Assembly: GCA_003144015.1 (NCBI GenBank)
Contig: QFWS01000001.1
Span: 1 to 64,000 of the forward strand
Length of the DNA: 64,000 nt
Direction of reading: 5' to 3'
Source of the DNA: Flavobacteriaceae bacterium LYZ1037
Lineage (GTDB): Bacteria > Bacteroidota > Bacteroidia > Flavobacteriales > Flavobacteriaceae
In this document: piece by piece, positions 1 to 6,931 of the stretch
Numbering within the stretch: the stretch's first letter is position 1
Layout: each line of letters starts with the position of its first letter
Notes under the pieces: generated by a model
Databases searched by the model: none
The model's input: only the letters and a program-made list of their open reading frames with translations
What the model was told of the DNA's origin: nothing
Program-made: the position numbers and the translations under genes

Positions 1-1
1 A

Positions 2-160
2 TCTGAATTAAGTAACAAACGTGATTACTTCTCAAAACGATTTAAGCGTGTAGTAAAAGATAAGTTTAATCTTGGAGCAGATTATGGATTATATAGCTTT
101 AGACATACGTATATTACTAAATTATATACGGTGTTGTGCTTTCGTTATTTATTAATTTAA
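2..160 (+). pseudogene. C-terminal fragment of a tyrosine recombinase/integrase, cut by the cassette array
   Basis: An open frame enters from outside the window (SELSNKRDYFSKRF...) and contains LYSFRHTYITKLY, the box II region of phage-type tyrosine recombinases with its conserved Arg and the usual RHT. Tyr stands in the place of the first His, as in many bacterial integrases. Right after KLY the frame runs into the array junction (near 122-150) and ends with an unrelated TVLCFRYLLI tail. The later His/Trp box and the nucleophilic Tyr are missing, so the product cannot be an active recombinase. It is the only plus-strand gene left of 24 kb and converges on the cassettes. It may be a target gene hit by cassette insertion, or the remnant of an element integrase. 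The start lies outside the window. Confidence 0.75.
122..150 (-). repeat. Truncated repeat/junction at the left end of the cassette array (R0)
   Basis: The DUF6090 stop codon is followed on the minus strand by CGAAAGCACAACACCGTATA, the same beginning as the other repeats after DUF6090 genes (CGAAAGCACAACAACGTGTA). After about 20 bases the sequence becomes the integrase frame instead of the repeat body. Integrase codons for KLY (aaattatatac) resemble the arm attatacac, which suits recombination at a secondary site resembling the repeat end. Confidence 0.55.
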
Positions 161-904
161 GTTATTGTTTTTGTCAGAGTATTTTATGATTTGATCAACA
201 TTTGCTTTAAGGCTCTGCAAACGAATATTAAAGCTCACAATATTATAGAGGTAATCATCTATTATATTTTCAAACTCAATGTCATAAAAAATCAAATATT
301 TGTCAATTTCTATAGTGGACGATTCTTTCCATTGAAGTACGCCATAGGCATCTAAATTCTTTAGAGGATATCGTTTCATTAAATACCTGACCAAGTATTG
401 ACTTTTTTCAGCAAAACTTTTTTCAGTAATGGCAATCCTACTTCTTTTTTGCGTCCATTCTAGAATTAGACTTTTTAAAGAATCATTCTTAATTTTTTGC
501 AGCTTATTTGATTGTAATATCTCTAAAATAGAATTTTCAGTAACCTCAAGGCTTCCATTCTCAAAAATATCAAATAGAAGTTTGTCTGTATTTTCACTTA
601 TAAGAATTTCGCGCTCCAAATTCATTAGATTAATTAGGTGTTTCCCAGTTTTGATGACACTATCATTTGCCTTTATAGCTTTAGATATGATTTGCTGATT
701 AATGGTAAACTCCGTATGTAAATTTTCTAAAGATTTTTGTAATTCTTGATTGTCAATTCTGTTCGTATTCCAATTACTGACTTGAAGTGCTATCAAAATT
801 CCAATAACCACAAGCACTATTTCTCCAATTGCATATTTTAAATACTTTCCAGTTTTGTTTTCCATAAGCAAGTTTTGGCGAATTTTTCTAAAGAATTTTA
901 TCAT
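152..904 (-). CDS. DUF6090 family membrane protein, copy 1
   Basis: 250 aa. The start MIKFFRKIRQNLLMENKTGK is the constant basic N-terminus of the family. One membrane helix follows at about residues 24-42 (YAIGEIVLVVIGILIALQ), then a predicted soluble, mostly helical body of about 200 aa. Residues around ENSILEILQSNKLQKIKNDSLK match the family pattern of a short motif followed by IKN.xL. By the positive-inside rule the N-terminus should be cytoplasmic and the body periplasmic. The function of the family is unknown. It is the last cassette of the array; its arms TGTGCTTC (leader) and GAAAGCACA (after the stop) are complementary. It is one of six copies within 14 kb. Confidence 0.85.
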   Translation of the reverse strand: MIKFFRKIRQNLLMENKTGKYLKYAIGEIVLVVIGILIALQVSNWNTNRIDNQELQKSLENLHTEFTINQQIISKAIKANDSVIKTGKHLINLMNLEREILISENTDKLLFDIFENGSLEVTENSILEILQSNKLQKIKNDSLKSLILEWTQKRSRIAITEKSFAEKSQYLVRYLMKRYPLKNLDAYGVLQWKESSTIEIDKYLIFYDIEFENIIDDYLYNIVSFNIRLQSLKANVDQIIKYSDKNNNLN

Positions 905-928
905 TGGTTAGTGATTGGTTATAATGAA

Positions 929-1058
929 GCACATCGGTTTTATGTATGATTAGTGGCGTGTTTAAGCACGTAATTTAGCAAATAAAAACCGAATAGAAAA
1001 TCCGTAGGATTTTCCGAGTAGGTAAGAACCAAGCAGTTATTATTACACGGTGTTGGCA
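929..1058 (-). repeat. Array repeat R1 (attC-like)
   Basis: About 130 bp between the CPBP gene and DUF6090 copy 1. It has all the conserved blocks on the plus strand: TATGTATGATTAGTGGCGTG, taatttagcaaataaa, a central hairpin AAAATCCGTAGGATTTT and a right arm ttattacacggtgttggca. The stop codon of the CPBP gene lies inside the repeat (minus strand ACCGTGTAA). Confidence 0.85.
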
Positions 1059-1864
1059 CTTGTTTTTAATTTATTCTTTACTACTAAAAATCCAGTAAAT
1101 ATTAACATTCCGATGCTGGATAATAAATGTACTTTTTTGAAATCCATATTCAATTCAGGGTAAAAAAGCAATGCGATTCCTGCATTAATTGACAGGTGAA
1201 ATAAAATTGCAATAAGAACACTTCCCTGTGAATTAATTACTAACCAAGTAATTATTATGGATAGACAGATTAGCATAGTAAAATATGCAATTACAGGAAT
1301 TATAGATATAGGTTCTCCACTAACCAAGGTTCCGAATGGTGCCCACCATAGTGGAATATGCCAAACAAACCATATAAATCCAATAATGATTGCACTTTTC
1401 AAGTTTGAATATTTTTTTTGAAATTCGGGCAATAAAAAACCTCTCCACCCTAGTTCTTCTCCCAAAGGTCCAGCATATAATCCCGTTAATAATATTGTTG
1501 GTATCGATAGATATGCCATTTTATCAAAATCTCCAATTTCCCCTATAAATTGGCTGTAAAGTGTCATACCAATAATAACAAATATTATAGGTAAAAAAAT
1601 TATGTATAAATAATATTTAAAAGGGATTTTCCATATAAAAAGCTTTTTGATTAATTCAAATAATCCTTTGAGTCCATCAAAGCATAGAGTTGTAATTATT
1701 CCAGAAATTGTTGGTCCATATACCCCAACAAAAAAGAAAACTAAAAATTTACCGATTGACTCTTGATTAATTCCATCTGATAAGTAGTTTAATCCAATAA
1801 TCCAAAGTATCCAAGACCATAAAAAGGTCAGTATTAAAAACACAAATAATTTTTTTCTATTCAT
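1043..1864 (-). CDS. CPBP family intramembrane glutamic endopeptidase (CAAX protease-like)
   Basis: 273 aa with about eight hydrophobic segments. It carries the CPBP motifs: GEELGWRG near residues 135-142 (the EExxxR motif), WHIP near 168-171 (His) and FHLSINAG near 222-229 (His...Asn). These are the active-site residues of the Abi/CPBP membrane proteases. Substrates cannot be predicted; relatives process prenylated proteins or protect against bacteriocins. The last residues and the stop codon (NTV, TAA) are encoded by the repeat itself. The cassette arms TTGGCA in the leader and TGCCAA after the coding region are exact complements. It is a single-gene cassette between R1 and R2. Confidence 0.92.
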   Translation of the reverse strand: MNRKKLFVFLILTFLWSWILWIIGLNYLSDGINQESIGKFLVFFFVGVYGPTISGIITTLCFDGLKGLFELIKKLFIWKIPFKYYLYIIFLPIIFVIIGMTLYSQFIGEIGDFDKMAYLSIPTILLTGLYAGPLGEELGWRGFLLPEFQKKYSNLKSAIIIGFIWFVWHIPLWWAPFGTLVSGEPISIIPVIAYFTMLICLSIIITWLVINSQGSVLIAILFHLSINAGIALLFYPELNMDFKKVHLLSSIGMLIFTGFLVVKNKLKTSANTV

Positions 1865-1875
1865 TTTTTAAATAA

Positions 1876-2010
1876 TTGCCAAGGTTGTTGTATGAGATTA
1901 GTTGCGTGGTTTAGCACCTAACTTAGCAAGTACAAACCAAGCTGAAAATCTGCGAGGATTTTCAGAAGTATGCGAGAACAAGTTATTACTTATAGCCATT
2001 GTTGTGCTTT
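1876..2010 (-). repeat. Array repeat R2 (attC-like)
   Basis: About 135 bp between DUF6090 copy 2 and the CPBP gene. Plus-strand blocks: ttgccaaggttgttgtatga, gattagttgcgtgg, taacttagcaagtacaaac, hairpin GAAAATCTGCGAGGATTTTC and right arm gccattgttgtgctttcg. The left arm TTGCCAAG belongs to the CPBP cassette and the right arm TTGTGCTTTCG to the DUF6090 cassette. Confidence 0.85.
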
Positions 2011-2035
2011 CGTTATTTTTTGACATTTTTTTTAT

Positions 2036-2833
2036 TTATTCTTCTTTCATATAATATTTTAATGACTTGATTTTATTAAGATTTATATAATCTCCCTCAA
2101 GGTAGTATTCGAGTGCCAATTTTAAATTTTGATTTGACGCTTCAAGTCCCTTAAAACATTCTATCGCCCAGGATGTTTTATGTCTTAATTCGTAGAGTAT
2201 TTGGTCGAATTCCGATGTGTTATAGTGAGCAATTAGTTTATCTTTATTTAATAATTCTACTTCATACATAATAAATTTATATCGTTCGGCACTGAATGAT
2301 TCATCCACATTGTTTATGTTTTTCTTAAAAAAGAATGGTCTTAATGTACCGATTTTCATTAAGTTCCATTCTTCAATTGCTTCTACCACCAATTGTTCTC
2401 TCCATAATATATCCCTAAACAGTTCTTGAATTTTGTCATTATTTATTTGGTCAAATTTTGATTCATAATTATCAGTTATTAATGGTCTGAATGAATGTGT
2501 CCAAATCAATAAATTTGTATTTAAAGTTGAATCATCTGGGATTTGTTTTCTTGACTGCTCGTAAAGAGAAAAATTTAAGTCTTGGTACATTTTAAACCAG
2601 TTTATTTGTGTTCTTGTGGCATTAGAAGCCTCATCTAAATCCAGAATAGTGGCTTCATAAAATTTATTTACACTTTCTTCAGCTTTTCTTTCATCATTTT
2701 TATTGTTAATCTGTAGTGCAATTAAAATTCCAATGACCACAAGCAAAATTTCTCCAATAGCATATTTAAAATACTTTCCAGTTTTATTTTTTTCCATTAG
2801 ATCGAAGCGTATTTTTCTAAAGAATTTTATCAT
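2036..2833 (-). CDS. DUF6090 family membrane protein, copy 2
   Basis: 265 aa. The family N-terminus MIKFFRKIRFDLMEKNKTGK is followed by the membrane helix YAIGEILLVVIGILIALQIN at about residues 25-43. The body is rich in Lys, Glu and Asn. It is longest in a tail (LALEYYLEGDYINLNKIKSL) that other copies in the window lack. Outside the first 50 residues it shows little identity to its five paralogues here. Leader and N-terminal codons are nearly identical at DNA level to the other copies. The function is unknown. It is a single-gene cassette between R2 and R3, and its outer arms match only partly (TTGT/ACAA). Confidence 0.85.
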   Translation of the reverse strand: MIKFFRKIRFDLMEKNKTGKYFKYAIGEILLVVIGILIALQINNKNDERKAEESVNKFYEATILDLDEASNATRTQINWFKMYQDLNFSLYEQSRKQIPDDSTLNTNLLIWTHSFRPLITDNYESKFDQINNDKIQELFRDILWREQLVVEAIEEWNLMKIGTLRPFFFKKNINNVDESFSAERYKFIMYEVELLNKDKLIAHYNTSEFDQILYELRHKTSWAIECFKGLEASNQNLKLALEYYLEGDYINLNKIKSLKYYMKEE

Positions 2834-2855
2834 TTTTTAATGGTTGGTCATAATG

Positions 2856-2993
2856 GCATACAACGATTTTGTGTTTGATTTCGTTACGTGGTTAAGCAAC
2901 TAATTTAGCAAATAAATCACAGATAGAATATTCTGCAGGAATGTTCGTAAGTAGGCGAGACCTAGCAATTAATTATACACGTTGTTGGCAACT
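2856..2993 (-). repeat. Array repeat R3 (attC-like)
   Basis: About 138 bp between the dioxygenase and DUF6090 copy 2. Plus-strand blocks: gcatacaacgattttgtg, aactaatttagcaaataaa, hairpin GAATATTCTGCAGGAATGTTC (imperfect), gtaagtaggcgagacctagc, and aattatacacgttgttggca. The last block is the most complete version of the right arm. Confidence 0.87.
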
Positions 2994-3000
2994 GCTTTTT

Positions 3001-3792
3001 TTATGATAATTTAATTCCAATTTTTGCTGTTGCAAGAACTGTGTTGTCTGATTTCTTTTCAGGATTTAATATCAGTCCAGTTCCTTCTTTCACATTCGCC
3101 AAAGACTTGTCATTTCTAAAATCATAAGGTGATTGCCCATATTGATTATAAGGTTCAACAGATGTAAATAATTCATTACAAAAGTTTTCTTCGAAATACA
3201 ATTCACTTGTTAAGTGTTCTTTGTTATTTAATATTACTTTGTAATGTATATGAGGGACTCTTGGATCATACCAACCAGGAACAATAGTGATAAATTCGGC
3301 ATTTCCATTTAAATCAGTTTTTTGATAACCACGCAGATAAGTAGATTCATTACTTGGTTCAATGTGTTCCTTCTTTCCAAATTCCATTTGTTTTGCAGAT
3401 TCCCAGATATTATGTCCAATTCCCTCAATGTATCCACTATAGTTTCCATGAGCATCACATTGCCAAATTTCCACGATGGCATTTTCAATTGGATTACAAC
3501 TTGGGTAGTCAACAATTTGAAATTTTAGGTTTAAAGTTTTTCCCTTTTTGTTTTCTCGTATATCACTTTTTAAAGGTGATTTTATATAATATGGTCCTTC
3601 AGAAATTGGTGACGATAACACACAAATCTCATCATCAATATTTGGGGTTAAAGTCATTTTTGGTTCACTGTCATTGTCTTTACGGACAATCCAAGTCAAA
3701 ATTTTACGTTTTCCTAGCCACGCACTTATTCCAATAAGTCCAAGTGTGGATAAAGTTCCGATGATGAATTTTCTTCTCGTAGTTTTTCCCAT
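3001..3792 (-). CDS. Secreted intradiol ring-cleavage dioxygenase-like protein (Tat signal)
   Basis: 263 aa. The N-terminus TTRRKFIIGTLSTLGLIG is a twin-arginine signal. The mature part has the protocatechuate/catechol dioxygenase fold motifs: EGPYYI near 65-70, VEIWQCDAHGNYSGY near 107-121 and PGWYDPRVPHIHYKV near 172-186. The last supplies one Tyr and the two His iron ligands. This class is exported and usually monomeric, unlike cytoplasmic 3,4-PCD; the aromatic substrate is unknown. No other aromatic-catabolism gene is adjacent. It is a single-gene cassette whose 9-base arms GTTGGCAAC (leader) and GTTGCCAAC (after the stop) are perfect complements. Confidence 0.9.
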   Translation of the reverse strand: MGKTTRRKFIIGTLSTLGLIGISAWLGKRKILTWIVRKDNDSEPKMTLTPNIDDEICVLSSPISEGPYYIKSPLKSDIRENKKGKTLNLKFQIVDYPSCNPIENAIVEIWQCDAHGNYSGYIEGIGHNIWESAKQMEFGKKEHIEPSNESTYLRGYQKTDLNGNAEFITIVPGWYDPRVPHIHYKVILNNKEHLTSELYFEENFCNELFTSVEPYNQYGQSPYDFRNDKSLANVKEGTGLILNPEKKSDNTVLATAKIGIKLS

Positions 3793-3811
3793 TTTGATTA
3801 GTTTTTAAGTT

Positions 3812-3938
3812 GTTGCCAACGGTTTCCTTTATTTAGTATTTATTAATTTAACAGAAGAAAAGAGGAGAACTAAAACGGTTTTTTAAGTTAATGCCTTATT
3901 ATATGTACTAGTCCTCTTTCCTTCTTATATGTTGCATA
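3812..3938 (-). repeat. Diverged array repeat R4a with a different inner stem
   Basis: Lies upstream of the dioxygenase leader. The outer arms are ttgccaacgg on one side and gttgcata on the other. The inner body is unlike the common type: it contains agaagaaaagaggagaacta and, about 60 bases later, tagtcctctttccttcttat. These pair into a long stem. It therefore keeps the architecture (arms plus internal stem) while the sequence differs. Confidence 0.6.
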
Positions 3939-3995
3939 GAAACAATTGGAATACCAGGTTATAATAGAACCCATTAAAGGAAATAGTTTATGCAA
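3932..3995 (-). other. Gene-less mini-cassette
   Basis: Two repeats (R4a and R4b) are separated by only about 50 bases that hold no reading frame of useful length. The segment is bounded by ttgcata (3932-3938) and tatgcaa (3989-3995), which are exact complements, the same cassette-specific arm pairing seen around the genes. It looks like an empty cassette left after gene loss. Confidence 0.5.
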
Positions 3996-4118
3996 CGTGT
4001 ATGATTAGTGGCGTGTTTTAAGTATTAAAGTTAGCAAATAAATCACAGATAGAGAATTCTGCATGAATGTTCGTAAGTAGGCGAGACCTAGCAATTAATT
4101 ATACACGTTGTTGTGCTT
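3989..4118 (-). repeat. Array repeat R4b (attC-like)
   Basis: About 130 bp. Plus-strand blocks: tatgcaacgtgtatgattag, tggcgtgtttt, agttagcaaataaatcac, hairpin region gaattctgcatgaatgttc, gtaagtaggcgagacctagc, and aattatacacgttgttgtgc. It is nearly identical to R3 over its right half (about 70 bases). Confidence 0.87.
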
Positions 4119-4121
4119 TCG

Positions 4122-4898
4122 TTATTTTTCTAAAGTTTTTAATTCAGAGTCGATTGAACTTATCAAATCATTAATCTTCGGATTAATTTTGTTTTGAACA
4201 ACTTCTATATCCCAATAAAATTGGTTTTTAAGACTTCCAAGGAAATACATAAACACTTTATCCTTTTTAAGTTCATTATAGTTGTTCGGCATCATTTCAA
4301 GTTTCAAATCGTCAAAGTTTTCAGTATCTCGATATTTTTGGTAGTTACCATTCCATAAAGCGTTAAATCGTGAATTGAAAATAGTTGAACTTGCATCTTC
4401 TATTCTTTGAACGTATTTATTAATTTGTGCGTCTAATACGTTGTGAGACCAAGAATAATAACTGATTAATTTATCTCTTAAGACATCATTAGATATTAGA
4501 TTTAAGTCTTTTGATTTTAAGGCCTCAAATACTTCTGTATTTATTTTAGGTGTCCAAGTGTTTGTAATTCTTCCAAAGTGGTATTTCAAAGAATCTTGAT
4601 AAGGTAAATCTTGTTCCATATGATTTAATAAAATCGAAATAGATTCTTTGGTTAAATCATATTTATTAAATCTGAAATTATTAAACTCTATATCAGCAAT
4701 TAGACTTTGCTTAAAGTTTTTTAGAAACTTTATTTCTTCTGTTTTTAATTTCTCCTTTTCATTCCAATTATTAATTGAAAGCGCAATTAAAATTCCAATA
4801 ACAACAAGAATGATTTCTCCAATAGCGTAAAGCAGGTACTTCCTAAATTTGTTTTCAGAGAGTAAATTTTGTCTAATTTTTCTAAAGAATTTTATCAT
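4122..4898 (-). CDS. DUF6090 family membrane protein, copy 3
   Basis: 258 aa. The N-terminus MIKFFRKIRQNLLSENKFRK and the membrane helix YAIGEIILVVIGILIALSIN (about 24-43) are followed by a helical body. A segment NTEVFEALKSKDLNLISNDV matches the family pattern F..L.S..L.LI.N. The C-terminal half predicts long helices. The function is unknown. The cassette arms GTTGTGCTTCGTTA (leader) and TAACGAAAGCACAAC (directly after Lys-stop) are complementary except for one extra base, the best such pair among the DUF6090 cassettes. Confidence 0.86.
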   Translation of the reverse strand: MIKFFRKIRQNLLSENKFRKYLLYAIGEIILVVIGILIALSINNWNEKEKLKTEEIKFLKNFKQSLIADIEFNNFRFNKYDLTKESISILLNHMEQDLPYQDSLKYHFGRITNTWTPKINTEVFEALKSKDLNLISNDVLRDKLISYYSWSHNVLDAQINKYVQRIEDASSTIFNSRFNALWNGNYQKYRDTENFDDLKLEMMPNNYNELKKDKVFMYFLGSLKNQFYWDIEVVQNKINPKINDLISSIDSELKTLEK

Positions 4899-4922
4899 TG
4901 GTTAGCGGTTTCTGATAACGAA

Positions 4923-5053
4923 GCACAACGTGTTGTGTATGGTTATTTGCATTGGCAGGAACTAAGTTAATAAAAGAAACCGAACCAGAGGAAAATCCGT
5001 AGGATTTTCAGAGTACATACAGTCTAGTTATTGATTATACACGTTGTAGTCAA
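4923..5053 (-). repeat. Array repeat R5 (attC-like)
   Basis: About 130 bp. Plus-strand blocks: gcacaacgtgttgtgtatgg, ggcaggaactaagttaataa, hairpin GAAAATCCGTAGGATTTTC, and gattatacacgttgtagtca. The middle block is more diverged than in R3/R4b. Confidence 0.82.
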
Positions 5054-5061
5054 CTGTATTT

Positions 5062-5349
5062 TTAAAGAATATTATCCAAATCTTGTCTTCCTACTATAGT
5101 CATAATATCTACAATGTCTTCATTGACTTTAAAGAATATACTATCAGATTAGCAAACGCAACGTCGATATCCTTTTTTTATAAAATCAACAGATTCAAAT
5201 GAAAATGGTCTCTAAGCAATTATATTAAAATATTCAAAAAAAAACTCAAAGTATTTATCCGCTTGAGTAATTCCGAATTTTTTAACACAGTAAAGATGAA
5301 TTTTAATTAAGTCTTCTTTTGCAGTATTACTTATTCTAAATTCAGCCAT
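5062..5349 (-). pseudogene. ParE-family toxin, inactivated by two nonsense codons
   Basis: From ATG at 5349 the frame reads MAEFRISNTAKEDLIKIHLY... and ends ...MTIVGRQDLDNIL, a full-length RelE/ParE toxin of about 95 residues. The core KKGYRRCVC.SDSIFFK and the DIMTIVGRQD end are typical of ParE. Two in-frame stop codons (TAG after NIIA, TAA after CVC) break it. Its ATG overlaps the antitoxin stop by eight bases (ATGGCTGA), the usual antitoxin-first coupling. Toxin-antitoxin pairs are common cargo of large integron arrays. Confidence 0.8.
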
Positions 5350-5581
5350 TGAGTAAGTTCTTTGATTCCTTTAGAATTTGATCTTTACTATTAGTTGTAA
5401 ATCCGCTATTATCAGCTTTTTCTAATTTAGTTCTAATCCAGTCAATTTGAACTTGTTGGCTTCTTGTTTGTCTAATTAAATCGTTAGCTAATTCACTTTT
5501 ACTTGAGTATTCGTTGTTTTCAACTTGATTTTTTAGCTATTCATCATTGGGTTTTGTAAATGAAATACTTTGCCTTGCCAT
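5342..5581 (-). pseudogene. ParD/CopG-type antitoxin, inactivated by one nonsense codon
   Basis: The frame begins MARQSISFTKPNDE, then TAG at 5537-5539, then continues LKNQVENNEYSSKSELANDL...SKDQILKESKNLLNG. It is the ParD-like ribbon-helix-helix family (about 79 aa), in which the stop position is normally Trp, so TGG to TAG is likely. Antitoxin and toxin together fill the cassette between R5 and R6. The toxin being dead too makes loss of the antitoxin harmless. Confidence 0.78.
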
Positions 5582-5645
5582 AATATTTTGTTTTGATGAA
5601 AATTTACATCAATTGTGAATCAAGCGCAAATGTTCTTGAAAATTA

Positions 5646-5787
5646 TTGCCAACGGCCATGGAATACGTAAATGGCTCGTAGCATGTAAATTAGCGATTAT
5701 TTTGATTCAGCACTAACATTAGCAATTCTGAGTGGATTTGAATCTAGTCAAATCTACCGTAATTGGGTTATACATTGTTATGTGCCG
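5646..5787 (-). repeat. Diverged array repeat R6
   Basis: About 142 bp. The ends are conserved (ttgccaacgg on the left, ttatacattgttatgtgccg on the right). The inner blocks are degenerate: aacattagcaattctgag stands where taatttagcaaataaa is usual, and the central hairpin is weak. Confidence 0.65.
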
Positions 5788-5804
5788 TATTTTAGTTACG
5801 TATT

Positions 5805-6917
5805 TTATTCTACAAGATACTTTTTTGTTCTTTCGTAAAGGTGCTGTAAATCGAGCTTATGCGAACTGTCTCTATTTTCGTCCATTAAAAAAAGTCCAGA
5901 AGACATAAGTGAGTTTCCAGTAAAATTTCTTTGCACAAATACGAGGTCAGTCGCAGGGTCGATTAACAAGTATTGTCCACCATAACCATCAGCCCAAATT
6001 AAATTTTCATCCGTATCAAGCCACCACAAATATCCGTACGCGTCCAACGGGTTTTTGTCAATATTATAATCGGACATTCTGGAATATGGGTAAAAACTTT
6101 CTTCAAGCCATTCGGTCGAAATGATTTGTTTATTGTAATATTCTCCGTTTTGGGCAACAAGAGAGCCTACTCTCGCCAAATCTCTTGCACTCATAAAAAT
6201 CCAATATGCAGGATAATCAGATAATGATTTGTTTGGAATTGGCCAAGGACTGTTATAAACGACGTTTGAAGAAGAAAAATCTTGCATACCCAAAGGTTTA
6301 GCTAAATATTCTTCCATAAATTCGCCAATGGACTTACCTGTTTTTTGTTCAAGGATTACACCTAAAACGTTAAAATCGAAATTATTGTAAAAGAAAAATT
6401 CTCCTGGTTTGTATTGTTCTCTTTGTGGTCGATTGTCTTTAGCAGATTGCACTTCTGCTTCTGCTTGAAGGTAAACTCCAGAACGAGCCATTAGTAAATC
6501 TTTTATGGTTGCTGTTTTCTCTTGTTTGGTTAATGGGGTTTTACTTTCGTCGATGCCTAAGCTTTCCAAACTTTCGTCTAATTTTAACAGGCCTTTTTCT
6601 TTTGCAATTCCAATTAAAAGGCTCATTATACTTTTTCTTGCAGAATGAAGATTGATTAATTTTTCTGTTTCGCCTTTTTCAAATATTATTTCGTTGTCCT
6701 TTAGTGCAATAACAACCTCTGTCTTTGTTGCTGTATCTTGTGTAAATAACCTTAAATCTTCTTGAAAGTTTTTTGATAGAACGTTAGATTTTTTTAAATC
6801 GGTAGCAAATGAACTGGACGAGTGACTAACTCTTGGTATAAGGCTGTAGATTACGAATGCTACGACCAAAAATAATATGGCTAAAAGGATTCTTTTAAAT
6901 ACTTTCTTAATTTTCAT
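5805..6917 (-). CDS. Serine hydrolase, beta-lactamase (class C/S12) family
   Basis: 370 aa with an N-terminal membrane anchor or uncleaved signal (ILLAILFLVVAFVIYSLI, residues 9-26). Catalytic motifs of the PF00144 fold: S92-A-R-K95 (SxxK), Y177-N-N179 (YxN) and a DGYGGQ box near 315 in the place of KTG. Members are carboxypeptidases, esterases or peptidases acting in the periplasm; the sequence does not choose between them. It lies 14 bases downstream of the S41 protease gene, so it is the last gene of a three-gene unit (AraC regulator, S41, serine hydrolase) carried between R6 and R7. Confidence 0.88.
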   Translation of the reverse strand: MKIKKVFKRILLAILFLVVAFVIYSLIPRVSHSSSSFATDLKKSNVLSKNFQEDLRLFTQDTATKTEVVIALKDNEIIFEKGETEKLINLHSARKSIMSLLIGIAKEKGLLKLDESLESLGIDESKTPLTKQEKTATIKDLLMARSGVYLQAEAEVQSAKDNRPQREQYKPGEFFFYNNFDFNVLGVILEQKTGKSIGEFMEEYLAKPLGMQDFSSSNVVYNSPWPIPNKSLSDYPAYWIFMSARDLARVGSLVAQNGEYYNKQIISTEWLEESFYPYSRMSDYNIDKNPLDAYGYLWWLDTDENLIWADGYGGQYLLIDPATDLVFVQRNFTGNSLMSSGLFLMDENRDSSHKLDLQHLYERTKKYLVE

Positions 6918-6931
6918 AACTGGTTGGTTTT

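Noticed and set aside
429-698. Plus-strand frame of 89 codons opposite DUF6090 copy 1 and similar opposite-strand frames (e.g. 13644-13946, 38987-39457, 54601-54906)
   Set aside because: They lie fully inside real genes on the other strand, have no family features, and are shadows of AT-rich coding sequence.
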